A stretch of 20,067 bases of DNA. Origin: a virus. Shown piece after piece: positions 1 to 6,655 of the stretch. Each line of letters starts with the position of its first letter. Positions within the stretch are counted from its first letter, which is position 1. Under the pieces are notes generated by a model, which did no database searches, was not told the DNA's origin, and saw only the letters and a list, made by a program, of their open reading frames with translations. The translations under genes were made by a program, and so were the position numbers. Location of the stretch: IMG/VR virus record IMGVR_UViG_3300044971_004299, positions 1 through 20,067 of that record. One strand, written 5' to 3'.

Positions 1-588
1 AATTGATTTTTTCATTCGGTAGGGAACCACAATGTAATTTTCGTGAAGTTTTTGCACACACGAGCGGTAACGAATCATTGACTCATTCGCTCGCACACCC
101 GTAATGAAAGCAGTTCTCCCCTTTTTGCCTTGCATCGTGTAATAGTCAACAGACTGGGGAATCGTTTGATTGGACGGGAGCCCAAAATGTTCTGCGCGAA
201 TTGCCCAAGGGGGAATGTCTCGAACAAGGCGCCCCTTTTTTGCTCTTTTTTCCGACCAAAGCAAAACGTATTCTCGCCTGCCCAAAACCCAAATTTCGCC
301 ACCGGAAGGCAAGCAGTACCATTCCATGTCCACCCAGTCGTAATTTCTGACCTCTTCCATGAAGCGAACGACAGCAGGGGAAACCATTTCCTCGTCTCGG
401 AAAATGACTTTTACGGGTCCGAGTCCTCGTTCTTCGTGAATTTCTTTTGCTAGGTAAAGAACGGCAGTGGAGTCTTTCCCGCCAGAGAATTGAACACAAA
501 CGGTGTCGAAAGTGTCATAGACGTGACGCATTCTTTCGCGAGCCGCATCCACACACGAAATATCTAGGAACATTCTTTGGCGGGTCAT
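1..588 (-). CDS. PAPS-reductase-like PP-loop protein (IbrA/DndC-like), partial
   Basis: I translated this by hand from the ATG at 588 (reverse strand); 196 codons are open down to base 1, where the window cuts off the C-terminus. Residues 35-40 read SGGKDS, the pyrophosphate-binding PP-loop of the adenine-nucleotide alpha-hydrolase/PAPS reductase superfamily, preceded by a hydrophobic beta strand (VCVQF). A second hint is an FRDEE segment after strand 2, common in phage PAPS-reductase-like proteins. The start is supported by an AAAGGGA ribosome site just upstream; the previous gene stops 11 bases away. True PAPS reductases make sulfite. Phage and IbrA/DndC-type relatives are usually not sulfate-assimilation enzymes and have been linked to gene regulation or nucleic-acid modification. 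Co-orientation with a ParB-fold gene two genes upstream favours an IbrA-like role. The family call is secure; the biochemical role is unknown. Confidence 0.85.
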   Translation of the reverse strand, partial: MTRQRMFLDISCVDAARERMRHVYDTFDTVCVQFSGGKDSTAVLYLAKEIHEERGLGPVKVIFRDEEMVSPAVVRFMEEVRNYDWVDMEWYCLPSGGEIWVLGRREYVLLWSEKRAKKGRLVRDIPPWAIRAEHFGLPSNQTIPQSVDYYTMQGKKGRTAFITGVRANESMIRYRSCVQKLHENYIVVPYRMKKSI

Positions 589-599
589 TATTTCCCTTT

Positions 600-887
600 C
601 TAGAAAGGAGAGTCAGTTGAGTCAAGTTGGATTGCAGCAATTTCCTTCAAAAGGCCGTGAAGGGTTTCATTCTGAACCTTTGCGGAAATCCGAATAGCCG
701 ATAAGGGCTGACCCATTTCTGAGGTTTCCAGATCATCCAAACTTCTTAAAAGAGAAGCAAGTAAATCTGCTTTATATAGAAGAGTTTCGACAACTTCTGC
801 GATGTGTTGCGAGTAATAAAAAAGTGATGAAGCGTCAGCCGTTCTCAGAGTTCTGATTGCTTCTGCGGCGGTGATTTTTTCTCTCAT
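600..887 (-). CDS. small helical protein between ParB-like and PP-loop genes
   Basis: A 95-residue protein I do not recognise. The sequence looks almost wholly alpha-helical, with leucine/isoleucine spaced through residues 5-85, and it lacks cysteines, a signal peptide or a membrane segment. Its ATG overlaps the stop of the upstream ParB-like gene in an ATGA, so translation is probably coupled, and its stop lies 11 bases before the PP-loop gene. Sitting between the two partners of an IbrB/IbrA-like pair, it may be an adaptor or accessory subunit, but that is inference from position only. Confidence 0.75.
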   Translation of the reverse strand: MREKITAAEAIRTLRTADASSLFYYSQHIAEVVETLLYKADLLASLLRSLDDLETSEMGQPLSAIRISAKVQNETLHGLLKEIAAIQLDSTDSPF

Positions 888-1726
888 CGGTAATTCGCAT
901 GGGAGTCAAGGAAATGGAGAAGTCTTTCTGCGGTTGTTTCTCCATCGGTTCCGGGATCGGAGCGCAGCCAGCGCAGGAAGTCATACCATTTCCGTTGTTG
1001 GGCTGCATCGTCAAAAACGAGCATGTACTGAACAATCGCTGTTGCCCCAGCAGCGCCAACGCTAGACGCTCCCCTTGTGACTGCTTCGTGGGTGTTCATG
1101 GTCGAAGGGGCTTCAATCGGAACAGCGTCACCGCCACCGGAAGACCCATTCTTAATTGATTCCGTTGTAGGGGCAGGGGAGTCTTCAGGGTAGGAGGTCA
1201 TTACCGGTGGAATGAACCCCGAAGGTGTTGAGTCTGCTTCGTTGAGGTAAGCGACCTGTTCATCCATTGCCGCTAATTGAAAGTTGTCCCATCCGAGCGC
1301 ATCAAAAGTTTCTGGAAATTCATCAATAACCGTAATAATTGCGTCGTGCAGAAGAACGGGATCTGTGTGACCGAGTTCCATTGTTCGATTTTCTGCCAGC
1401 GCAAAAGCAAGCGCCCGCTTGTCGTCCACCTGCATTGAAATTGCAGCAATGTGTGTCCACCCTAAACGGCGGGCTGCTTCGGTCTGATGATTGCCAGCAA
1501 CAACTGTTGCGGTTCCGTCATCGTTTGGTCGGATGACAATTGGTTTTACTTGGCCAAATTCTGAGTAGGAGGCCGCAATAGCGTCTACGTCGCCTTTGCG
1601 AGGATTCTTGTCAAGCGGAATTAGTCGATCAAGTGGAACCAAGAGGGGGGTGATGTCTTCGTGAACGTTGTAGTTGACGACTTCAACCGGTTGCTGCTTT
1701 TTTGCTGGAGATTTTTTTTCTGTCAT
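884..1726 (-). CDS. ParB/sulfiredoxin-fold (ParB-N-like) protein
   Basis: A 280-residue protein. Residues about 28-120 match the ParB N-terminal/sulfiredoxin fold: a VPLDRLIPLDKNPRKGD opening, then GQVKPIVIRP, and a nucleotide-binding box at 78-89 (GNHQTEAARRLG), corresponding to the GxxR-type box of ParB/Srx proteins, followed by AENRTMELG. Chromosomal ParB uses this fold to bind CTP and slide on DNA; phage and IbrB-like copies have other roles, some nuclease-like. No ParB helix-turn-helix is evident after the fold. Instead there is a Pro/Ser/Thr/Gly-rich linker (about 160-225) and a short C-terminal domain (about 230-280) rich in Trp and Leu. It overlaps both neighbours in 4-base ATGA junctions. 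The likely partner is the PP-loop protein downstream. It could also serve DNA packaging, since it lies in the terminase operon, but nothing in the sequence shows that. Confidence 0.85.
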   Translation of the reverse strand: MTEKKSPAKKQQPVEVVNYNVHEDITPLLVPLDRLIPLDKNPRKGDVDAIAASYSEFGQVKPIVIRPNDDGTATVVAGNHQTEAARRLGWTHIAAISMQVDDKRALAFALAENRTMELGHTDPVLLHDAIITVIDEFPETFDALGWDNFQLAAMDEQVAYLNEADSTPSGFIPPVMTSYPEDSPAPTTESIKNGSSGGGDAVPIEAPSTMNTHEAVTRGASSVGAAGATAIVQYMLVFDDAAQQRKWYDFLRWLRSDPGTDGETTAERLLHFLDSHANYR

Positions 1727-2076
1727 GGCATCACCTGTGCTCTTACGTTTGCGTTAAGGGTTCGCAAACTGTCCATAGAAGTCCTCAATGAAGACAACTT
1801 TTCACGTTTTGACTTTACTAGCGCTTCTGCAATTTTGTGTTCGTATGACATGTCTGCAAGTTTGTAGTCCGCCCAAGCCTCGCGTTCTTTGATTGATCCT
1901 TTTGCGGAAAGGTATTCTTTTGCCCAATTGGACTTGTACTGCGCCTCTTTCTTTGCGGCGTCTACGGCAAGAGTCTCAAACGCTTCAGTTTCATTTTCAA
2001 GGAGATCAGTCATCCTAAGTAGTTCAGTTTCAATTTCTACTTGACTAATTGGTTGTGACCTGTAAGTGCCGTTCAC
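1723..2076 (-). CDS. conserved-looking coiled-coil phage protein, unknown function
   Basis: A 117-residue protein starting at a GTG (2076) that overlaps the stop of the RuvC-like gene in GTGA. It is strongly charged and helical: residues about 10-110 alternate Glu/Lys with Leu/Ala, as expected of a coiled coil or helical hairpin. The C-terminal stretch SLRTSMDSLRTLNANVRAQV resembles the tails of small proteins I remember from other actinophage recombination operons, but I cannot attach a named family. There are no cysteines and no membrane segment. Its place between resolvase and ParB-like genes suggests a DNA-metabolism accessory factor. Function unknown. Confidence 0.8.
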   Translation of the reverse strand: MNGTYRSQPISQVEIETELLRMTDLLENETEAFETLAVDAAKKEAQYKSNWAKEYLSAKGSIKEREAWADYKLADMSYEHKIAEALVKSKREKLSSLRTSMDSLRTLNANVRAQVMP

Positions 2077-2621
2077 AAAAACTCACCTTTCTTTATAGTC
2101 GTCTTCCAATCATCGAATGGAGACCAGTCAATTTTTTTCAAAGCGGATTTATTTATTTCGGGCCAATCACATCTGCCCGCATCAAAGTAGGTTAGTCCAC
2201 ATTCCTGCAAAATCCAAGCGTCACAACGATCATCGGCCCCCTTTCCATCCCAAACAATTCCCGTTCTAGCACTAATAGCACTAACCACTTCCGACTTGGA
2301 AGCATTTCCCCTGCCAGTAGCAAACTTAGCCCTACACGTTGGCGGAATCTCCACAAATGGAAAACCGTTTTCCCACAAAGCGCAACGAACAACTCCACCC
2401 AACTCGCCAGCCGCATGAGCCTGAGAGTTTCGAGACCCAAAAGAATAGCCCTCCAAACAAACAGCAGGACCATTCAAAACAGCAAGTTTTTCAATGATCT
2501 GATCCCTAATCCAAATCAAACGTTCAACACCCATTTGTTTCGGGCTTAACGCTTCGGTCGCATGCGGCAACGCTATCCCAGTTGAAGTTAACGAAAGGTC
2601 TAAGCCAACAATTTCAATCAT
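2073..2621 (-). CDS. RuvC-like Holliday junction resolvase
   Basis: A 182-residue RNase H-fold resolvase of the phage RuvC type. Numbering from the ATG at 2621, the first catalytic aspartate is D8 in VGLDLSLTSTG, the second acid is E57 in CLEGYSFG, and the C-terminal acids are D131 and D134 in ADDRCDAW. The IPPTCRAKFATGRGNASKSE stretch matches the basic region of RuvC-like phage enzymes. It would cut four-way or branched DNA, resolving recombination intermediates or clearing branches before packaging. A longer GTG start at 2648 (nine more residues) is open but would overlap the HNH gene by 19 bases; the ATG has a GGTAGG-like ribosome site and leaves 8 bases to the upstream stop, so I prefer it. 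Length is about that of bacterial RuvC. Confidence 0.9.
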   Translation of the reverse strand: MIEIVGLDLSLTSTGIALPHATEALSPKQMGVERLIWIRDQIIEKLAVLNGPAVCLEGYSFGSRNSQAHAAGELGGVVRCALWENGFPFVEIPPTCRAKFATGRGNASKSEVVSAISARTGIVWDGKGADDRCDAWILQECGLTYFDAGRCDWPEINKSALKKIDWSPFDDWKTTIKKGEFL

Positions 2622-2629
2622 TGCAAAAC

Positions 2630-2938
2630 CTACCCATTTTTTTCCCACCCATGCTTGGCTAAACCTAAATCAAAAGCCAGTTTTGGATAATTGCCAATTC
2701 TTTGATGGCACGCCCTACACACAGCCATACAGTTTTCTTCGTCCAGAATGGAGCCACCTTGACTACGCCTAATGATTTCGTGAACATCACAAGATGCATT
2801 GCGGTTGTACGTCACTTTTTCATCGTGCTCAGCAAAAATCGGACAGGCCTCACACCATGGACGTTCCTGAAGCAAGCGTTCCACAAGGGGCCGCCGCAAC
2901 CTGTACTGGGCTTCTTTCTTAAGAGATCTTCGACGCAT
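2630..2938 (-). CDS. HNH endonuclease
   Basis: A 102-residue HNH nuclease. Two CxxC pairs (C29/C32 and C74/C77) make the structural zinc site. The beta-beta-alpha metal motif is seen as DVHEIIRRSQGG (H53), N69 in the middle, and H78 in CRACHQRI. The N-terminus is very basic (MRRRSLKK), fitting DNA binding. Stand-alone HNH proteins of this size near terminase genes often assist cos-type packaging, but they can also be homing enzymes; the tight coupling here (1-base TAATG overlap with the glycosyltransferase stop) argues for a native operon member rather than an inserted homing gene. Target unknown. Confidence 0.9.
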   Translation of the reverse strand: MRRRSLKKEAQYRLRRPLVERLLQERPWCEACPIFAEHDEKVTYNRNASCDVHEIIRRSQGGSILDEENCMAVCRACHQRIGNYPKLAFDLGLAKHGWEKNG

Positions 2939-4005
2939 TACAAAATAGAATCAAAAAAATCGGACATTTTTTTTACTCCGTGCCTAATGTCGTACTTGTC
3001 CACTTTTTCTCTATTTGTCTTTGCGGCCAAAAGTCTTTGTTCCGGGTCACGCAAAGAAGAAAGCAATGGCTTCCAGTGACGTCGCTTGCGAGCGACAAGA
3101 CCGATTCCGTCTTCCTTTAACTCCAAGTATGACGGCGTGGGAGAAGCAACAAATGGGATGCCCGCTGCGGCATACTCCAAACCCTTAATGTTGCTTTTTG
3201 CCATATTGAAAGGAACATCGCTCAGTGGCACGATTCCAATATCGAACTGAAAAAGTTCTGGATATTTGCTTGGTGACACAAGTGGCAAAGTCGTAACTAA
3301 TTTGGGGTGGACATCAATTTCTTCCGCAAAAGAAACGTGCTGTGACACATGCCCTGAATGATGCAACTTGATAAGACCCTCTTCAAACATTGGCCCCAAA
3401 ATGCCTTTAACCTCGTTCAGGTCGCCAGATCGGTGAGCAGTTGAGCCAACCCATCCAACAATTGGTGTTTCGGTTTTTTCAATAGGCCGCCCCTTGAACC
3501 GTCCCACATCAATGTAGTTCCCAATAAGTTCAATCGGGCATTTAACAAAAGACGCTAATCGTTCTCGCAAGTAAGGCGTTGAAGTCGTGACGTAATCAGA
3601 CTTAGCCAAAATAGTTTTGTAGTGAATGGTGTTTTCTTTTGGATTGGTTTTAGGATGAGAAGCCGCAAAGGCAGCGTTTTTCGGTGAGAGGCCAAAATAC
3701 CAATCATCAATATCGTTAACGATTATTTGACCATTTGCCTGAGCGAGAAGAATCTTTTCAGGAATGTCCTCAAACATGACGCGTTGCATGACGATCACGT
3801 CGCAGTCGAAATGGTATGCACCACCCCAATCCCTGACACCAAAAATTCCGTCTTTATGGGCAAGGATTCCGATTGCCGCAACATTCTCCAATGATCCAAA
3901 ATACTGCCCCAAACGAGCCCACCCGGCTCCCCCCATTACCGGGTGACCTCGTTTGTCAGTTATTGATCTTGACCAATCACTTGAGGCGAATCCAATTTTT
4001 GGCAT
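2938..4005 (-). CDS. GT-B fold glycosyltransferase (group 1/GT4-like)
   Basis: A 355-residue glycosyltransferase. The C-terminal Rossmann half shows the nucleotide-sugar site of GT4-like enzymes: IGIVPLSDVPFN, then NIKGLEYAAAGIPFVAS at 272-288 with E277, and a downstream E295 in PSYLELKEDG. The N-terminal half has GGAGWARLGQYF near the start and a VNDIDDWYFGL segment typical of phage and exopolysaccharide GT-B proteins, then IVGWVGSTAHRSGDL at the inter-domain hinge. The length is normal for a single-chain GT-B enzyme. Acceptor unknown: modified phage DNA, a virion protein or host cell-wall glycan are all possible. Its place among DNA-handling genes slightly favours nucleic acid. It starts in a TGATG overlap with the upstream stop. 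Confidence 0.9.
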   Translation of the reverse strand: MPKIGFASSDWSRSITDKRGHPVMGGAGWARLGQYFGSLENVAAIGILAHKDGIFGVRDWGGAYHFDCDVIVMQRVMFEDIPEKILLAQANGQIIVNDIDDWYFGLSPKNAAFAASHPKTNPKENTIHYKTILAKSDYVTTSTPYLRERLASFVKCPIELIGNYIDVGRFKGRPIEKTETPIVGWVGSTAHRSGDLNEVKGILGPMFEEGLIKLHHSGHVSQHVSFAEEIDVHPKLVTTLPLVSPSKYPELFQFDIGIVPLSDVPFNMAKSNIKGLEYAAAGIPFVASPTPSYLELKEDGIGLVARKRRHWKPLLSSLRDPEQRLLAAKTNREKVDKYDIRHGVKKMSDFFDSIL

Positions 4006-4508
4006 CAGTCCCCCGGATCAGTGACGGAGTCAAAATCCCATTTATTTTCTAAAGCAGCCCAAAGCGCTCGGTCTACAGCGGTCGGCTCAATATCAAATTC
4101 GTCCAAAAGTTCCTGATGTCGCTCAATGGCTTTGCGAAGAAACTCAACACCACGCAAACGTTCATCAACGGCATCGGACCCAAGCGCAATCATTTGGGTC
4201 ACTTCGTCAACCCGACTATCAACGTGGAACTTAAAGCGAAGAATCTTTTTACGACGTACCTCGATCTCGGACAAAGATTCGGTAAGTAGTTTGACTCCAT
4301 CGTCACCTAGCGCTCGGTAATTTTCAGTATCCCGACGCTCTTCGTTTTTAAGTGATTCAAGTTGCTGGTCAAGGTTGTTCGTCAAGACAGTGAGCGCTCT
4401 TTGCCAACGTGTCCAGTTTTCTGGCAGGCGCAAATAGTCTTTCTGCTCTGGAGTTACCTTGTTTTTGACTTCCTCAGCAACCAAACGTGCAAATGTGTCA
4501 TCTAGCAT
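4005..4508 (-). CDS. conserved-looking helical phage protein, unknown function
   Basis: A 167-residue, almost entirely helical, highly charged protein with a probable coiled coil around 45-110 and an acidic C-terminus. I recognise the style (N-terminal TFARLVAEEVKNKVTPEQ, later MIALGSDAVDERLRGVEFL) from unannotated proteins near terminase/recombination genes of other phages, but know of no function. The ATG at 4508 follows an AAGGGA ribosome site at a normal distance, and the gene is the first after the tRNA. No catalytic motif, cysteine cluster or membrane segment is visible. A structural or DNA-protein bridging role would fit the helices, but this is speculation. Confidence 0.8.
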   Translation of the reverse strand: MLDDTFARLVAEEVKNKVTPEQKDYLRLPENWTRWQRALTVLTNNLDQQLESLKNEERRDTENYRALGDDGVKLLTESLSEIEVRRKKILRFKFHVDSRVDEVTQMIALGSDAVDERLRGVEFLRKAIERHQELLDEFDIEPTAVDRALWAALENKWDFDSVTDPGD

Positions 4509-4542
4509 TTTTTTCCCTTACTTTTTAATGTTTCTATTTACT

Positions 4543-4629
4543 TGGTGCCCGAGATGGGATTTGAACCCATAAGGTGTTGCCACCCGGGGGGTTTAAGCCC
4601 CCTGCGTTTGCCGGTTTCGCCACTCGGGC
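4543..4629 (-). tRNA. tRNA-Leu(UAA), CCA encoded
   Basis: Reading the reverse strand gives a complete class II tRNA. The acceptor stem GCCCGAG (4623-4629) pairs with CTCGGGC (4547-4553), followed by discriminator A and an encoded CCA. The anticodon stem is GGGGG/CCCCC around the loop CTTAAAC, so the anticodon is UAA (4593-4595). A long variable arm (GGGTGGCAACACC region) and a TTCAAAT T-loop complete it. The identity is Leu, reading UUA and, by wobble, UUG. It sits inside the minus-strand operon between the exonuclease gene and the 167-residue gene. Phage tRNAs usually supplement codons rarer in the host than in the phage. Confidence 0.95.
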
Positions 4630-4665
4630 ATCGGAGCGAAAACGAATTGCAAACATTTGTGCTTT

Positions 4666-5484
4666 TCAGTTCCATGCTGGGCAAAAAGATTTGTAAGCGC
4701 ACCAGTCGCACAAGCGGTGCTTCTTGGCTTCAAAATTTGAAGTTGCGCACGCTTCTTGAATTTCAGCATGAACGGAAATAATTGTTTTTTTTGTTTCATC
4801 CAATTCTTTAGTTTTTACTGGGTGAGTAAGTCTTACACCATCTTTTAAATAAAGCAGTTCCAATGAATTTACTTTGGTTTGGTGAATTTCACCAAGCAAG
4901 ACAGCGTAAATAAGAAGTTGTTGAAATTTTCCGTTTCTCCATTGAGGACGAGGAGTTTTTCCGGTTTTGTAGTCACCGATAACAATGCCATTGGCGTCCT
5001 TGCCCCAGCGATCGATATAGCCGCGTAAGGAGGCGTCACCAACTTTGCCCGTCACGTAATCTTCCAGCCCTTCAAAGGAAACTTCGGCTGGGTTTTCCAT
5101 TAGGAAATAGTTTTCAACACACCACCATGCACGCCAACGAAACTCATGCATTTTGGCTTCGTGGCCATGGAGCACATCGGCTGCTTTGTTTTGATACTCG
5201 TCAGACCAAAGCGATCGCATAATTGATTGAGCGGTTGAGAGGGTTCTGCTTTCCGGGGGGCTCAGCAAAAGACGTTCGAGTGCATCGTGAACAAAGTTGC
5301 CAAGAACTGTTGCCTCGGTCGGAGGGTCAATGATTTTGTCAATCTTTGAGTACTTATATTTCAACGGACATTGCTGCCAAGTTGAAATTGAAGACGGTGA
5401 AAGAAATTCCGGTGGAACTAGAATTTCGGTTTCAATTTGCTGATTTACGTCTTCAGGCAATTGGCTCAACGAAATCACCGCCAA
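4666..5484 (-). CDS. Cas4/RecB-like PD-(D/E)XK exonuclease with Fe-S cysteines
   Basis: About 272 residues. Four cysteines suit a 4Fe-4S cluster: C39 in STWQQCPLKYKY and C259, C262, C268 near the C-terminus (CDWCAYKSFC). The nuclease core shows H66 in GNFVHDALE, D158 in GYIDRW, D171 and K173 in GDYKTGK, and a QxxxY motif (Q189-Y193). This is the layout of Cas4, AddB-type and phage recombination exonucleases, which resect DNA ends. The gene overlaps the Rad52-like gene by about 32 bases. The start is uncertain: no ATG is available, and the candidates are TTG at 5484, GTG at 5478 and TTG at 5469 (the last has GGCGGTG upstream). With the annealing protein it forms a likely end-resection/strand-annealing pair, comparable in logic to lambda Exo/Bet. 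Confidence 0.9.
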   Translation of the reverse strand: MAVISLSQLPEDVNQQIETEILVPPEFLSPSSISTWQQCPLKYKYSKIDKIIDPPTEATVLGNFVHDALERLLLSPPESRTLSTAQSIMRSLWSDEYQNKAADVLHGHEAKMHEFRWRAWWCVENYFLMENPAEVSFEGLEDYVTGKVGDASLRGYIDRWGKDANGIVIGDYKTGKTPRPQWRNGKFQQLLIYAVLLGEIHQTKVNSLELLYLKDGVRLTHPVKTKELDETKKTIISVHAEIQEACATSNFEAKKHRLCDWCAYKSFCPAWN

Positions 5485-6118
5485 GAGTCAGTCGCGTTAC
5501 TTCTGCAATAAGTGCTTCCAAATCTTCCACCTTTGCAGTTGTGCGTGTTGGCTTTGGCTCACCGTCTGCGTACTCAATCCAAAAGTCTTCCAACGCTTCT
5601 TTTTGCTCGGGGGTAAGCGACTTGGACAAAGACACAAGTTGATCAAAAAGTTGATTGATTCCTTCATCCACTTGAGCAACCTGTTGCGCCAAGGCGTCAT
5701 TACTCTCATCAACTTCAATAGCGGCGTCATCGCGAGCGAGATACAAACCCACACCCAATTGCTGGGCCGCTTTCTTTAAGGCGTCCGACATTGCTCCCTT
5801 GAATTCGTCACCGAGGTCAAGGATTTTCCCCGCCTTGGTGTACTTGACCTGCTGGCCGCCAACACCATCCTTGACAACTGTGTTGTCGCCAAGTCGGGCG
5901 ATCAGGCGTACCTGCGCAATAACCCAATCAGGGTCTGCGGAATCGCGTCCAATAAAAATAATTTCGCTGGACCAGTTGCCAACACCCAAAACTTTGTTCA
6001 ACCGACTGATAACTTCACTAATTGGAATATAGGTGAGAGTGCGTCCCGACTTGGATACGTTTCTTTCCATTTCTTTTGGAAACTGTTGGGACAGCAAGGG
6101 GTAAATTTCATTACTCAT
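5453..6118 (-). CDS. Rad52-family single-strand annealing protein
   Basis: A 221-residue protein. The N-terminal two-thirds matches Rad52/22-type phage recombinases: TYIPISEVISRLNKVLGVGNW (about 29-49), a KDGVGGQQV segment (83-91) and the hallmark DEFKGAMSDALKKAAQQLGV (104-123), followed by GLYLAR. Such proteins form rings that anneal complementary single strands. The C-terminal third is acidic and flexible, as is common for single-strand-binding-protein interaction regions. The ATG overlaps the upstream stop in ATGA; the stop lies inside the next gene, the exonuclease. The pair is the recombination core of the operon. Confidence 0.92.
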   Translation of the reverse strand: MSNEIYPLLSQQFPKEMERNVSKSGRTLTYIPISEVISRLNKVLGVGNWSSEIIFIGRDSADPDWVIAQVRLIARLGDNTVVKDGVGGQQVKYTKAGKILDLGDEFKGAMSDALKKAAQQLGVGLYLARDDAAIEVDESNDALAQQVAQVDEGINQLFDQLVSLSKSLTPEQKEALEDFWIEYADGEPKPTRTTAKVEDLEALIAEVTRLTLGGDFVEPIA

Positions 6119-6621
6119 TTAGCATTTCCTTTTCTTACGATGATTGACGGTTTTGCTTCATGCACTTCACAGTATTCGTCCGGGTTAACGCTGATCTTTT
6201 GCAGTTCCTTGATTCGCCAGTAAGAAGGCTGAACGTAATCAAAGATCTGAACAAGCATCTGCTCGGGGGAGGCGAGAATTTCTCCTGTGTCCATATCCAC
6301 ATTAAGGTCAACAATTCGTCTAGCAACAGTGTTTGCTAAATCCTTGTGCTGCCACCCGGTACGAGTGTTTGCCCACTTCTTCTCAATTTTCGAACCATCC
6401 GGCAGTGCTAGTTCCGGGTTGTCAGCCATTTTGACATTCATAGCGTTAACGGCATAGTCGTAACACATGCCAACTTCGGCTTTTGCCCTATTCAACTCAA
6501 CAAGTGCAGCACCCAGATCTTCAAGCGAAGCGCCTGAATCAAAAAAACACGCAATTTCTGTATCGAGCGCCAAAATGGCATTACGGAAATCTTTTATAAA
6601 TTCTAAATTGGGTTGATCCAT
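6115..6621 (-). CDS. phage protein of unknown function upstream of the Rad52-like gene
   Basis: A 168-residue protein starting at ATG 6621, chosen because a near-perfect ribosome site GAGGAGGT (6626-6633) lies 4 bases upstream; an in-frame upstream start at 6645 would put that site inside the gene. No known catalytic motif is visible. The first half is helical; a DGSKIEKKW...WQHKDLANTVARRIVD stretch in the middle looks like a compact conserved domain. Proteins with a similar middle segment often precede phage annealing or nuclease genes in my memory, suggesting a recombination or replication accessory factor. It is coupled to the Rad52-like gene by an ATGA overlap and lies 34 bases downstream of the terminase. 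Confidence 0.8.
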   Translation of the reverse strand: MDQPNLEFIKDFRNAILALDTEIACFFDSGASLEDLGAALVELNRAKAEVGMCYDYAVNAMNVKMADNPELALPDGSKIEKKWANTRTGWQHKDLANTVARRIVDLNVDMDTGEILASPEQMLVQIFDYVQPSYWRIKELQKISVNPDEYCEVHEAKPSIIVRKGNAK

Positions 6622-6655
6622 AGTTACCTCCTCAATAAGCAACAAAACATCTACT

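Noticed and set aside
146-499. Three overlapping open frames of 75-117 codons at the left end
   Set aside because: All are shadows of the partial PP-loop gene, whose SGGKDS frame is open from 588 to base 1.
2630-2938. HNH gene as a mobile homing endonuclease
   Set aside because: It is tightly overlapped with the upstream neighbour and interrupts no recognisable gene, so an ordinary operon role is simpler.
4542-4781. A plus-strand open frame whose product begins MVPEMGFEPIRCC
   Set aside because: It runs antisense through the tRNA-Leu gene and into the exonuclease gene; this is the familiar false protein produced by translating a tRNA complement.
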